Of a DNA stretch of 64,000 nucleotides, positions 24,515 through 32,925 are shown piece after piece. Location: positions 611,501 through 675,500 of the forward strand of contig NZ_CP028843.1 in the NCBI RefSeq assembly GCF_003058325.1, given 5' to 3'. The translations under genes were made by a program, and so were the position numbers. The notes under the pieces are model-generated. The model was not told the DNA's origin and made no database searches. It worked only from the letters and a program-made list of their open reading frames with translations. Source of the stretch: Methylobacterium currus (lineage in GTDB: Bacteria > Pseudomonadota > Alphaproteobacteria > Rhizobiales > Beijerinckiaceae). Each line of letters begins with the position of its first letter. The stretch's first letter is position 1.

Positions 24515-27432
24515 CCGGGCCGCTCGCCGCGCGCCTGACCCGGGCGCCCCGCCTCGCCGAGCCGGACCGGGCGCAGGCGCGCCTCTCCGATCTCCTTGCC
24601 GAGGCCCCCGACCTCGCGCCGCTCCTGGCCGAGGGCGGACCGGCCCGCGACCTCCTCCTCGGCCTTGCCGACCATTCGCCGTTTCTGTGGGGCCTCGCCG
24701 CCCGCGACCCCGCGCGGCTCGCCGGCCTGCTGGAGCGCCCGCCGGAAGACTCCAACGCCGCGATCCTGGCCGACCAGCGGGGGGCCGGCCGTGCCGGCCC
24801 GACGGGGCCCGCCGGCAGCGACGTCGCCCAAAAGCTTCGCCGCAACCGCGCCGCCCACGCGCTGCTGGTGGCGCTCGCCGATATCGGCGGGGTCTGGTCC
24901 CTGGAGCAGGTGACGGCGGCCCTGTCCGATTTCGCCGATGCCTCGGTGAGCGCCGCGGTCGACGCGGCCTTGGTCCAGGCCGCCGGCACCGGCCGCTTCC
25001 TCCCGCCCGATCCGATCAATCCGCAGGCGGGATCGGGCCTGATCGTGCTCGGCATGGGCAAGCTCGGGGCCGGCGAGCTGAACTATTCGAGCGACGTCGA
25101 CCTGATCGTGCTGTTCGACCCCGACGCCGCTCCCTTGCGCCCGGGCGTCGAGGCGACGCCGTTCTTCAGCCGGATCGCGCAGGCGGTCGCTAAGCTCCTG
25201 CAGGAGCGCACCGCCGACGGCTACGTCCACCGGGTCGATTACCGCCTGCGGCCCGATCCCGGCTCGACCCCGACCGCCCTGTCGCTGCCCTCCGCCTACA
25301 CCTATTACGAGACGGTAGGCCAGAACTGGGAGCGCGCCGCCTTCATCAAGGCCCGGCCGGTCGCCGGCGACCTTGACCTCGCGGATTCGTTCCTCGCCGA
25401 GCTGCGGCCGTTCATCTGGCGAAAATACTTCGATTTCGCCTCGATCGCCGACGTGCACGCGATGAAGCGGCAGATCCACGCCGTGCGAGGCCACGGTGCC
25501 ATCGCGGTGGCCGGTCACGACATCAAGCTCGGGCGCGGCGGCATCCGGGAGGTCGAGTTCTTCGTCCAGACCCAGCAGCTCGTCTTCGGCGGGCGCCGCC
25601 CGTCCTTGCGCGGCCGGCGCACGCTGGAGATGCTGGCCGCCCTGCACGACGAGGGCTGGATCACCCCGGAGGCCCGCGACGAGCTCTCCGACGCCTACCG
25701 CTTCCTGCGGACCGTCGAGCACCGGTTGCAGATGGTGGCCGACGAGCAGACCCAGCGCCTGCCGGACGAGCCCGTGAAGCTCGCGCGCTTCTCCCGCTTC
25801 CTCGGCTTTTCCGACGCCGCCGCCTTCGGCGAGGCGCTGACCGCCGAGGCGCGACGGGTGCAGGGGCATTACGCCCTGCTGTTCGAGGCCGAGCCGGACC
25901 TCGCGGCGGAGGTGGGCGACCTCGTCTTCACCGGGGCCGAGGACGATCCCGAGACGCTCGCCACCTTGCGCCGCCTCGGCTTCCGGGCGCCGGAGCGGGC
26001 GACCGAGACGGTGCGGGGCTGGCATTTCGGCCGCCGCCCGGCGGTGACCAGCCCGCGGGCCCGCGAGGTCCTGACCGAGCTGGTCCCGGCCCTGATCCAG
26101 GCGCTGGCCGGCACCGGCGACCCGGACGGGGCGCTCGCCGCCCTCGACCGCGCCTTCGGGCGGATGCCGGCGGCGGTCGAGCTTCTCACCATCCTGCGCT
26201 CGCACGAGCGCCTGCGGCTGCTCTTCGCCGACCTTCTCGGCACCGTACCGCGGCTCGCCGACACGGTGGCGTTCAGCCCGCACGTCCTCGACGCGGTGAT
26301 CGACCCGGCCTTCGTGGCGCCGGTGACCGAGGCGAAGGCCCTCGCCGAGCAGTTCCGCACCGGCCTCGGCCGGCCCCGCGACCTCGAAGACTTTCTCGAC
26401 CGCAGCCGCGACGCCGCCCGGCAGCTGCGCTTCGTCGCCGGCGCCCGGCTTCTCTCGGGCATCCTGCCGCCCGCCGGCGCCGGCCGGGCCTATGCGGGCA
26501 TCGCCGAGGCCACCGTCGTGGCTGCGCTCGAGGCCGTGGAGGCCGCCTTCGCGGAGGAGCACGGAAGGGTGCCGGGCGGCCGCTTCGCGGTGTTGGGCCT
26601 CGGACGCCTCGGCTCGTGCCAGCTGACGGCCGATTCCGACCTCGACCTCGTGGTCCTGTACGATTTCGACCCGGAGCGGCGCGAGAGCGACGGCAAGCGT
26701 GCCCTCGACGCAGCGGTCTACTACAACCGCCTGACCCAGCGCCTCGTCGCGGCGCTGACCGTGCCGACCCGGCGCGGCCGGCTCTACGAGGTGGACCTGC
26801 GCCTGCGTCCGAGCGGCGGCCAGGGGCCGATCGCCAACCAGTGGCAGCGCTTCTCGGCCTATTGGCGCGAGGAGGCGGCCCTGTGGGAGCACATGGCGCT
26901 GACCCGGGCCCGCCCCATCGCGGGCGAGGCGAGCCTGAGGGCGGAGGCCGATGCGACCGCCGCCTCGGTCCTGCGCCAGCCGCGTGACCCGGGCGTGGTC
27001 GCCGGGGAGGTGCGGGCGATGCGCGCCCTGATCGCGCGCGAGAAGGGCGATCATGGTCCCCTCGACATGAAGCTCGCCCCCGGCGGCCTTCTCGACCTCG
27101 ACTTCCTAGGCCAGGCTCTCGTCCTGTCCCACGCGAGCGCCCATCCCGACCTTGTCGGCCTCGACGCGCCGGGGGTGCTGGAGCGCGCAGGCGCCCACGG
27201 CCTCATCGAGGCCGGGATGGCGGGCCGCCTCGTCACGGCCTACCGGCTCCTCGACGACGTCCATCACTGGCAGCGCCTGATGGTCGAGGGCGATTTCGGC
27301 CGTACCGCTCCGCCGGCGGCCCGCGCCCGCCTCGCGGCGGCGCTCGGCCAGCCCGACGAGGCGGCGCTGACGGCGCAGCTCACGGAGACCCGGGCCGGGG
27401 TGCAGGAGTCGTTCGCGGCGATCCTGGGCTAA
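24511..27432 (+). CDS. glnE: Bifunctional glutamine synthetase adenylyltransferase/deadenylylase
   Basis: The product has 973 residues, usual for GlnE. Two nucleotidyltransferase-like domains each carry a G-G-D-x-D site: 'GMGKLGAGELNYSSDVDLIV' near 178-197 (deadenylylation half) and 'LGLGRLGSCQLTADSDLDLV' near 692-711 (adenylylation half). GlnE sets glutamine synthetase activity by adding or removing AMP in response to PII. The GTG start shares bases with the histidine kinase stop, so its translation is coupled to the two-component system. A 506-base gap follows. Confidence 0.97.
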   Translation: MTGPLAARLTRAPRLAEPDRAQARLSDLLAEAPDLAPLLAEGGPARDLLLGLADHSPFLWGLAARDPARLAGLLERPPEDSNAAILADQRGAGRAGPTGPAGSDVAQKLRRNRAAHALLVALADIGGVWSLEQVTAALSDFADASVSAAVDAALVQAAGTGRFLPPDPINPQAGSGLIVLGMGKLGAGELNYSSDVDLIVLFDPDAAPLRPGVEATPFFSRIAQAVAKLLQERTADGYVHRVDYRLRPDPGSTPTALSLPSAYTYYETVGQNWERAAFIKARPVAGDLDLADSFLAELRPFIWRKYFDFASIADVHAMKRQIHAVRGHGAIAVAGHDIKLGRGGIREVEFFVQTQQLVFGGRRPSLRGRRTLEMLAALHDEGWITPEARDELSDAYRFLRTVEHRLQMVADEQTQRLPDEPVKLARFSRFLGFSDAAAFGEALTAEARRVQGHYALLFEAEPDLAAEVGDLVFTGAEDDPETLATLRRLGFRAPERATETVRGWHFGRRPAVTSPRAREVLTELVPALIQALAGTGDPDGALAALDRAFGRMPAAVELLTILRSHERLRLLFADLLGTVPRLADTVAFSPHVLDAVIDPAFVAPVTEAKALAEQFRTGLGRPRDLEDFLDRSRDAARQLRFVAGARLLSGILPPAGAGRAYAGIAEATVVAALEAVEAAFAEEHGRVPGGRFAVLGLGRLGSCQLTADSDLDLVVLYDFDPERRESDGKRALDAAVYYNRLTQRLVAALTVPTRRGRLYEVDLRLRPSGGQGPIANQWQRFSAYWREEAALWEHMALTRARPIAGEASLRAEADATAASVLRQPRDPGVVAGEVRAMRALIAREKGDHGPLDMKLAPGGLLDLDFLGQALVLSHASAHPDLVGLDAPGVLERAGAHGLIEAGMAGRLVTAYRLLDDVHHWQRLMVEGDFGRTAPPAARARLAAALGQPDEAALTAQLTETRAGVQESFAAILG

Positions 27433-27616
27433 GCAGGCTTCGCAATGGCGGTTGCCGGTTCGGCGACGAAAATCTGCGATAAAACGAGACCCGAGGCGGA
27501 CGAGGCGTTGGCCTGCCGACGCATGTCTGCGGAGGGCGGCCCTGGCTGTCCGACACGCGCGACACGTCGAGCAGCTGTTCCCTCGGCCTCCTTGTCTCCT
27601 GACCATCGTAGGGACG
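27433..27616. other. First part of the gap after glnE, nothing recognised
   Basis: No terminator hairpin or gene was identified here. Short open frames exist on both strands but lack ribosome binding sites and recognisable sequence. The rest of the 506-base gap holds the promoter elements listed separately. Confidence 0.4.
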
Positions 27617-27641
27617 GGAACAACCCGCACGATCGAGCGTT
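27617..27641 (+). promoter_or_regulatory. EcfG-type general stress response promoter, exact consensus
   Basis: GGAAC, 16 bases, then CGTT matches the consensus recognised by EcfG sigma factors in alphaproteobacteria. It lies about 298 bases upstream of the chemoreceptor start with no other gene between, so the transcript would have a long leader or encode something short that I cannot identify. Confidence 0.5.
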
Positions 27642-27890
27642 GCTGACCGTCGCTCGGCCACGGGCCATGGTGCTCGATGGTGATCGATCGAGGGCGGGCC
27701 CCGTTCGTTCGGCGCCCGGCGACCGAAGTCTCCGCGAAGCCGGCGCATCGGTTTTGTCGTGATCGCGCGTGCAAGGGCTCGGGTCCTGCGACGTCGCGCT
27801 TCCATCTCTTCTCGATGTCGTTGCGGTGAGCTGTCAGCGAATGCGCTAATTCTTCTGTACGGTGGCACCGCTTTACGCTGTGTTAAAGCT

Positions 27891-27936
27891 TATAATGCTT
27901 CCTTGAGGCTGAACTTTAGCCTCAAGGGGACCGAGC
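27891..27936 (+). promoter_or_regulatory. Promoter -10 and 5' leader hairpin masking the chemoreceptor ribosome binding site
   Basis: A consensus TATAAT (27891-27896) is followed by a perfect 10-base-pair inverted repeat, CCTTGAGGCT (27901-27910) with AGCCTCAAGG (27918-27927), loop GAACTTT. The 3' arm includes the first bases of AAGGGGA, the Shine-Dalgarno for the GTG at 27939. The hairpin would start almost at the transcript 5' end and compete with ribosome binding. The -35 region is weak. Confidence 0.6.
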
Positions 27937-27938
27937 CC

Positions 27939-29624
27939 GTGCTCGCCAACGTCAAGATCCTCCACAAGCTCACCGCCGCCATCATGCTGGTCGCCGCGGT
28001 CGTCGGCGGCTGCGTCTGGTACGCCCAAGGGCGCATGACGGCGATCGACGACGCCTACAGCGTGTTCCTCGTGCGCGAAGCGCGGGCGCCGGCGACGGCC
28101 CGGTGGCTCAATCGCATCATCTACACCCTGAACTACGCCGTCATCCGGATCATCGCGGAGCCGGAGCAGGATCTGATGCGCCGCTCGAACGCGACGTTCG
28201 ACGATGCCTCGTCCGAGATGAAGGCCGTTCTCGTCGAGATGCAGGGACAGGCGCCAACTTTCGCCGGGCGGATCGAGACCTTTGCGACCAGTCTCGACGA
28301 CTTCACGCGCAAGCTCGACGCGGTGCGCAAGCTGGCGATGGCGGGGAAGAACGCGAACGCCCTCGACCTGTATCACCGCACGATCGACCCGGTCCTCGGC
28401 GAGGTGATCCGCGAGTCGAACCAGATCGGCACCGATATCCAGACTTACGTCGCGACGAATTCCAACGACCTGACGTTGCGGACGAATGCGACGCGCCACC
28501 AGCTGATCGCGCTCACCGCCCTCGGCATGGTTCTGGGGCTCCTCGCCGTCGGGCTCATCACCGTGCTCGGCGTGACCCGGCCGATCGGCCGCCTCGTGCG
28601 CGTGCTCGACCGCATGGCCCATGGCGAGATCGAGGCCGAGATCCCCGAAGCGCGCCGGGGCGACGAGATCGGCGTCATCGGCCGGGCGGTCGAGGGCATC
28701 AAGGCGATGGTGGCGCAGAAGGCCGCCGAGCAGGCCGAGATCAAGCGGATCGCCGACGCCGCGGCGGGCGAGGCGCGCCGGCGCACCATGATGGCGCTCG
28801 CCGATGGGTTCGAGCAGGCGGTGGGCGGCATCGTCGGCCGGGTCGCGAGCTCGGCCACCGAGCTGGAAGCGACCGCCGGTCAGATGTCCGGGACGGCGAC
28901 CGAGACGGCGAGTCAGTCCGCCGCGGTCGCCGCCGCCGCCGAGCAGGCCGCGTCGAATGTCGGCACCGTCGCGGCGGCGGCGGAGGAGCTCGGCGCCTCG
29001 GTGGCCGAGATCGGCCGCCAGGTCGATGGCTCGGCCGGTCTCGCCAAGGCCGCGGTGGCGGAGGCCGACCGGACCGGGGCCCGGGTGCGCGAGCTGAGCC
29101 AGACCGTCAGCCGGATCGGCGACGTCGCCGGCCTGATCTCGTCGATCGCGGCGCAGACGAATCTCCTGGCGCTGAACGCCACGATCGAGGCGGCCCGGGC
29201 CGGGGCGGCGGGGCGCGGCTTCGCGGTGGTCGCCGCGGAGGTGAAGGAACTCGCCAGCCAGACCGCGAAGGCGACCGAGGAGATCGGCCAGCAGATCGCG
29301 GCGGTGCAGGGCGCCACCGGCGAGACGGTCTCGGCGATCACGGCCATCACCGAGCGGATCCGCGAGATCGACGCGGTGACGGTGGCGATCGCCGCCGCGG
29401 TCGAGGAGCAGGGCGTCGCCACCCAGGAGATCGTCCGCAACGTCTCCCAGGCCGCGACCGGCACCGGCGAGGTGACGGGCAACATCGCCGGTGTGGCGGG
29501 TGCGGCGGAGGAGACCGGGGCGGCGGCGGCCCAGGTGCTCGCCTCGGCCACCGAGCTGTCGCGACAGTCCGAGCATCTCGGCGCCGAGGTCGCGCGCTTC
29601 CTCGCCACGGTGCGGGCGGCCTGA
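27939..29624 (+). CDS. Methyl-accepting chemotaxis protein
   Basis: The product has 561 residues. TM1 lies near 12-28, a four-helix-bundle-type periplasmic domain follows to about 185, TM2 lies near 188-212, then a HAMP domain ('[20 protein letters not shown]') and the long signalling coiled coil with the hairpin tip '[17 protein letters not shown]' near 404-420. It lacks a C-terminal CheR/CheB tether. The GTG start follows AAGGGGA; frames open further upstream to 27759 but that part is basic and unlike MCP N-termini. No che genes are nearby, so it is an orphan receptor. Confidence 0.93.
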   Translation: MLANVKILHKLTAAIMLVAAVVGGCVWYAQGRMTAIDDAYSVFLVREARAPATARWLNRIIYTLNYAVIRIIAEPEQDLMRRSNATFDDASSEMKAVLVEMQGQAPTFAGRIETFATSLDDFTRKLDAVRKLAMAGKNANALDLYHRTIDPVLGEVIRESNQIGTDIQTYVATNSNDLTLRTNATRHQLIALTALGMVLGLLAVGLITVLGVTRPIGRLVRVLDRMAHGEIEAEIPEARRGDEIGVIGRAVEGIKAMVAQKAAEQAEIKRIADAAAGEARRRTMMALADGFEQAVGGIVGRVASSATELEATAGQMSGTATETASQSAAVAAAAEQAASNVGTVAAAAEELGASVAEIGRQVDGSAGLAKAAVAEADRTGARVRELSQTVSRIGDVAGLISSIAAQTNLLALNATIEAARAGAAGRGFAVVAAEVKELASQTAKATEEIGQQIAAVQGATGETVSAITAITERIREIDAVTVAIAAAVEEQGVATQEIVRNVSQAATGTGEVTGNIAGVAGAAEETGAAAAQVLASATELSRQSEHLGAEVARFLATVRAA

Positions 29625-29643
29625 CGCTCGAGGCCAGCGATGC

Positions 29644-29676
29644 AGCCCCGGGCCGGCGCAAGCGGCGCCCGGGGCT
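29644..29676 (+). terminator. Terminator hairpin after the chemoreceptor gene
   Basis: A perfect 10-base-pair stem, AGCCCCGGGC with GCCCGGGGCT, and a 13-base loop that can pair further. The tail TCCCTGTC has few T residues. Confidence 0.55.
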
Positions 29677-29760
29677 CCCTGTCGCGCGTGATTCGGGCGC
29701 AAGAAGCGGGATGAGGCGCTGCCCCCCGGACCCATAGGGTTCGCCGCAGGAGGTGACCGA

Positions 29761-30249
29761 ATGACCGCTTTTCAATGCATCCCGATCGCGACCGAGACGG
29801 CGGCCCGCTTCCGGGCGACCGGCACGGACGACCGCGGCAACCCGGTCCGGCGGATCGTCGCGACGCCGGGCGGCGGGTTTCCGTGCCGGCACTGCCTGCG
29901 TCTCGCCGAGCCGGGCGAGACCGTGCTGCTCGGATCCTACGATCTGCCAAAGCCGCTCGGGATCTACTGGACGCCGAGCCCGATCTTCCTGCACGAGGCG
30001 GAGTGCCCCCGCGCCGAGGTCGTCGATGCGATCGCGCCGATCGTGCGGGCGAACCCGCTCGTCTCCGTGCGCGCCTATGACGGCGAGCACCACTGTCTCT
30101 ACGATCTCGGCCATGTCTGCGCCGGCGCGGAGGTCGACGCGCCCCTTGCGCGGGCGCTCGGCGATCCCCGCACGGCTTTCGTGAACATCCACACGGCGCG
30201 GCCGGGATGTCTGCTGGCGCGGGTCGAGCGGGTGTTGGATGGCGCGTGA
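29761..30249 (+). CDS. DUF1203 domain protein
   Basis: This 162-residue cytosolic protein is almost entirely the DUF1203 domain. Recognisable blocks are 'FPCRHCLRLAEPGE' (40-53, a Cys-x2-Cys), 'SPIFLHEAECPR' (near 77-88) and 'AFVNIHTARPGCLL' near the end. Conserved His and Cys residues suggest metal or nucleotide handling, but no function is established. AGGAGGTGA precedes the ATG. It is convergent with the PleC-like kinase, with a palindromic repeat between. Confidence 0.88.
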   Translation: MTAFQCIPIATETAARFRATGTDDRGNPVRRIVATPGGGFPCRHCLRLAEPGETVLLGSYDLPKPLGIYWTPSPIFLHEAECPRAEVVDAIAPIVRANPLVSVRAYDGEHHCLYDLGHVCAGAEVDAPLARALGDPRTAFVNIHTARPGCLLARVERVLDGA

Positions 30250-30304
30250 CGCTTGCCGGGAGCGTCGCCGGCCTCCGGCCAGGCTCAGGCGCCGATCAAG
30301 TGCA

Positions 30305-30377
30305 CCTCACGAAACCCCCGCCGTACCGACCCCGCCAATGCGGGCGACGATGATCGGGAGTTTGGTGAGAGACACTA
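30305..30377. repeat. Palindromic dispersed repeat, copy B
   Basis: It is related to the element at 1921-1996: a CTCAC-AAAC-CCCG left arm, a CGGGAGTTTGGTGAG right arm and the same terminal GAGAGACACT. Here it is three bases shorter and more diverged. Its last bases supply the stop codon of the PleC-like kinase (CTA on plus, TAG on minus). As the only feature between two convergent genes it may act as a bidirectional terminator. Confidence 0.7.
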
Positions 30378-32726
30378 AGCCCCGATCTCGGCCGCCGCGT
30401 CCCGCGCCTCGGCCGCGTCGTTGAGGCCGGGCCGCGGCAGGCGCACCAGCACGATCGTGCCGGTGCCTTCCTCGGAGCGGATGCGCAGGCCCCCGCCATG
30501 GAGCTCCGAGAGCGAGCGGGCAATGGCCAGCCCGAGGCCGGAACCCTTGTAGCTGCGGGCGAAGTTGGTCTCGACCTGCTCGAACGGATAGCCGAGCTTC
30601 GGCAAAGCCGTCTTCGGGATGCCGATGCCGCTATCCTCGACGAAGATGTGGACCGAGTCGATGGCGCGCCGCGTGCGCACCGCGACCCGGCCCGCCTCGG
30701 GGGTGAACTTCACGGCGTTCTGCAACAGGTTCACCAGGATCTGGTGCAGGGCGCGCTCGTCGGCCATCACCAGCGTGTCGGCGCTCATCTCGACGCTGAC
30801 GGTCAGGCCCTTGGCCCGGGCCGGCTCGGCGATCAGCTTGAGGGCACGCTCCAGGGCCTCGCTCACCGCCACCGGCTGCTTGGCGAGCTTCACCCGGCGG
30901 GCGTCGATCCGCGACATGTCGAGGATGTCGTCGATCACCGACAGCAGGTAGTGGCCGCTCGACCGGATGTCGCGGCAATATTCGCGGTACTTCTCGGAGC
31001 CGAGCGACCCGAACACCTCGCTCTCCATCACCTCGGCGAAGCCCAGGATGGCGTTGAGGGGAGTGCGCAGCTCGTGGCTCATATTGGCCAGGAACTCGGA
31101 CTTGGAGCGGTTGGCGCTCTCGGCCTGGGCCTTCTGGTCGAGGTAGCGCTCGGCCAGGTCGGCGAGCTGCTGGGTCTGGATCTCGAGGGTCCGGCGCGAG
31201 CGCTTGAGGTCCGCGATGGTGGCGATGAGCTGGCGTTCCGATTCCACGAGCCGCTCCTGGTGCCGTTTCAGGGCCGTGATGTCGGTGCCGACCGAGACAT
31301 AGCCGCCGTCCTTGGTGCGGCGCTCGCTGATCTGCAGCCAGCGCCCATCGGCGAGCTCGGCCTCGAAGGTGCGGGCTCCCGCTTCCGGGAACTCGCCGGC
31401 GGGGATCTCGCGCCGCACGGTCGGCAGGGCGGCGCGCCCCATGATGGCGTCGTAGCGCCGGCCCGGCTGGGCCTCGTCGGAGGTCAGGGCGTGCAGGCGC
31501 CGGAACTTCGAGTTGCACAGGACGAGACGGTTTTGCGCGTCCCAGAGCACGAAGGCCTCGGACACCGCCTCGACGGCGTCGCGCAGGCGCATGTCGGCGG
31601 TGGCGGTGGATTCGGCGAGGCGGCGCTGCTCCGAGATGTCGATGACGATGCCGACCAGATGGCGGCCATTGTCCTCCAGGTCCTGCACGATCTCGGCCCG
31701 GGCCTTGAGCCAGACCCACTCGCCGCCGGCGGCGCGGATGCGGAACTCGTGATCGACGGTGGTGTCGCGGGCGGCGAGCTGGCGGGCCAGCCCGTAGAGG
31801 TCGGTGTCGTCCGGGTGGACCAGGGCGTTGACGTCGCCGAAGGACAGGAATTCCTGCTCCCGGGCGTAGCCGAGGAGCTGATACATCGAATCCGACCAGT
31901 AGATCCGGCCGCGCGGGATGTCCCAGTCCCACAGGCCGCAGCGGCCGCGGCCGAGCGCGGTGTCGAGGCGCTGGCGCACCTGCTCGCAGACCCGGTCGAC
32001 GGCGCGGGCCCGGTCGGCCTGGAGCGCGTAGGCGAGGCCGGTGCAGACTACCACCAGGGTCACGGCACCGACCAGCACCGCGGCGATGCGCGCCCGCCCG
32101 GCCCAGAGGGCGGTGACCGAATCGAGGGTCTGCACCACCGCGACCTGGGTGATCCCGGCACCGCCCGGCACCGCCCGCACCGTCGCCAGCGCCCGCTCGC
32201 CGCTGCCGAGCACCACCGGGAGCACGCCGGCACGCTCGCCCATGATGCCGAGCACCTGCACCTCGCCGACGAACTCGCCGAAGCTGCGCGGCAGGCCGGA
32301 CTGCTCCGGCAGGGAGGCGAGGATCGCGTCGTCGGCGCCGATCAGGAGCACGCTGCGGCCCGTGGGCAGGCCGCCGGGCGGCAGCAGGCGCACCAGCCGC
32401 TCGCGCAGGGCGGCCGGGGCCATCACCTCCGACGGCACCGCGCCGGAGGACCGGGCGAGGGAGGCCGGCAAAGTCCCGGCCATCAGGCGGGCCACCAGGT
32501 CGATGTCGCGCCGCGCATCGCCGACCACCTCCTCGCGGTGGCCGGAGAGCTGCAGGACGGTGACGGTGCCGAGGCAGAGGAGGAATGCCGCCAGCATCGC
32601 CGGGACAGCGAACCGGAGCCAGGATTCCGCATGGGCGAGGCGCTGGTGCGCGGCCTTCGAAACCCGGCTGATCCCGAGGATCGTCGCGGCACGCGCCGAC
32701 AAGGGGGCGGGATCCGCCTCCAGCAT
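30375..32726 (-). CDS. PAS-containing hybrid-free sensor histidine kinase, PleC-like
   Basis: The product has 783 residues. TM1 (near 40-60) and TM2 (near 230-250) flank a periplasmic loop. Two PAS-type domains follow (around 265-385 and 395-500), the first with a PAC motif 'EWVWLKARAEI'. The HisKA block 'ANMSHELRTPLNAILGFAE' near 548 continues with 'EKYREYCRDIRSSGHYLL', close to PleC/DivJ kinases that control the alphaproteobacterial cell cycle. The ATPase has 'NLLQNAVKFTPEAG' and 'GSGLGLAIARSL'. ATG at 32726 was chosen; a TTG at 32798 is possible. It could act on DivK-type regulators. Confidence 0.9.
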   Translation of the reverse strand: MLEADPAPLSARAATILGISRVSKAAHQRLAHAESWLRFAVPAMLAAFLLCLGTVTVLQLSGHREEVVGDARRDIDLVARLMAGTLPASLARSSGAVPSEVMAPAALRERLVRLLPPGGLPTGRSVLLIGADDAILASLPEQSGLPRSFGEFVGEVQVLGIMGERAGVLPVVLGSGERALATVRAVPGGAGITQVAVVQTLDSVTALWAGRARIAAVLVGAVTLVVVCTGLAYALQADRARAVDRVCEQVRQRLDTALGRGRCGLWDWDIPRGRIYWSDSMYQLLGYAREQEFLSFGDVNALVHPDDTDLYGLARQLAARDTTVDHEFRIRAAGGEWVWLKARAEIVQDLEDNGRHLVGIVIDISEQRRLAESTATADMRLRDAVEAVSEAFVLWDAQNRLVLCNSKFRRLHALTSDEAQPGRRYDAIMGRAALPTVRREIPAGEFPEAGARTFEAELADGRWLQISERRTKDGGYVSVGTDITALKRHQERLVESERQLIATIADLKRSRRTLEIQTQQLADLAERYLDQKAQAESANRSKSEFLANMSHELRTPLNAILGFAEVMESEVFGSLGSEKYREYCRDIRSSGHYLLSVIDDILDMSRIDARRVKLAKQPVAVSEALERALKLIAEPARAKGLTVSVEMSADTLVMADERALHQILVNLLQNAVKFTPEAGRVAVRTRRAIDSVHIFVEDSGIGIPKTALPKLGYPFEQVETNFARSYKGSGLGLAIARSLSELHGGGLRIRSEEGTGTIVLVRLPRPGLNDAAEARDAAAEIGA

Positions 32727-32852
32727 ACCCAAACCCCCAACGGAACAAAAAGACAGATGCCGCGGAGGTTCCCGGCAGGCCCCCGAATCGAGGCTCAATC
32801 TGGCATTTCCACAAGCATTTTGTCCAGCGCCTCGCGCCGTGGAAATGAAGTG

Positions 32853-32859
32853 TTAACCA
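32853..32859. promoter_or_regulatory. CtrA-like half site upstream of the PleC-like kinase
   Basis: TTAACCA, the core of one CtrA half site, lies in the gap between the kinase and pepN. The second half of the usual TTAA-N7-TTAA is missing, so the support is weak. Confidence 0.25.
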
Positions 32860-32925
32860 GTGATCGGAACGCGCGCGTAAGCCGGAGATGGCGCGGTTCT
32901 ACCAGCAGTCACAAGAGGTTGTGCA

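Noticed and set aside
24487..27054. A very long open frame antisense to glnE
   Set aside because: High GC makes antisense frames stay open; the plus-strand frame encodes clear GlnE motifs and the antisense product has only low-complexity sequence.
27759..27938. 60-residue N-terminal extension of the chemoreceptor
   Set aside because: The extra sequence is Arg/Cys-rich, spans TATAAT and the leader hairpin, and lacks a ribosome binding site.
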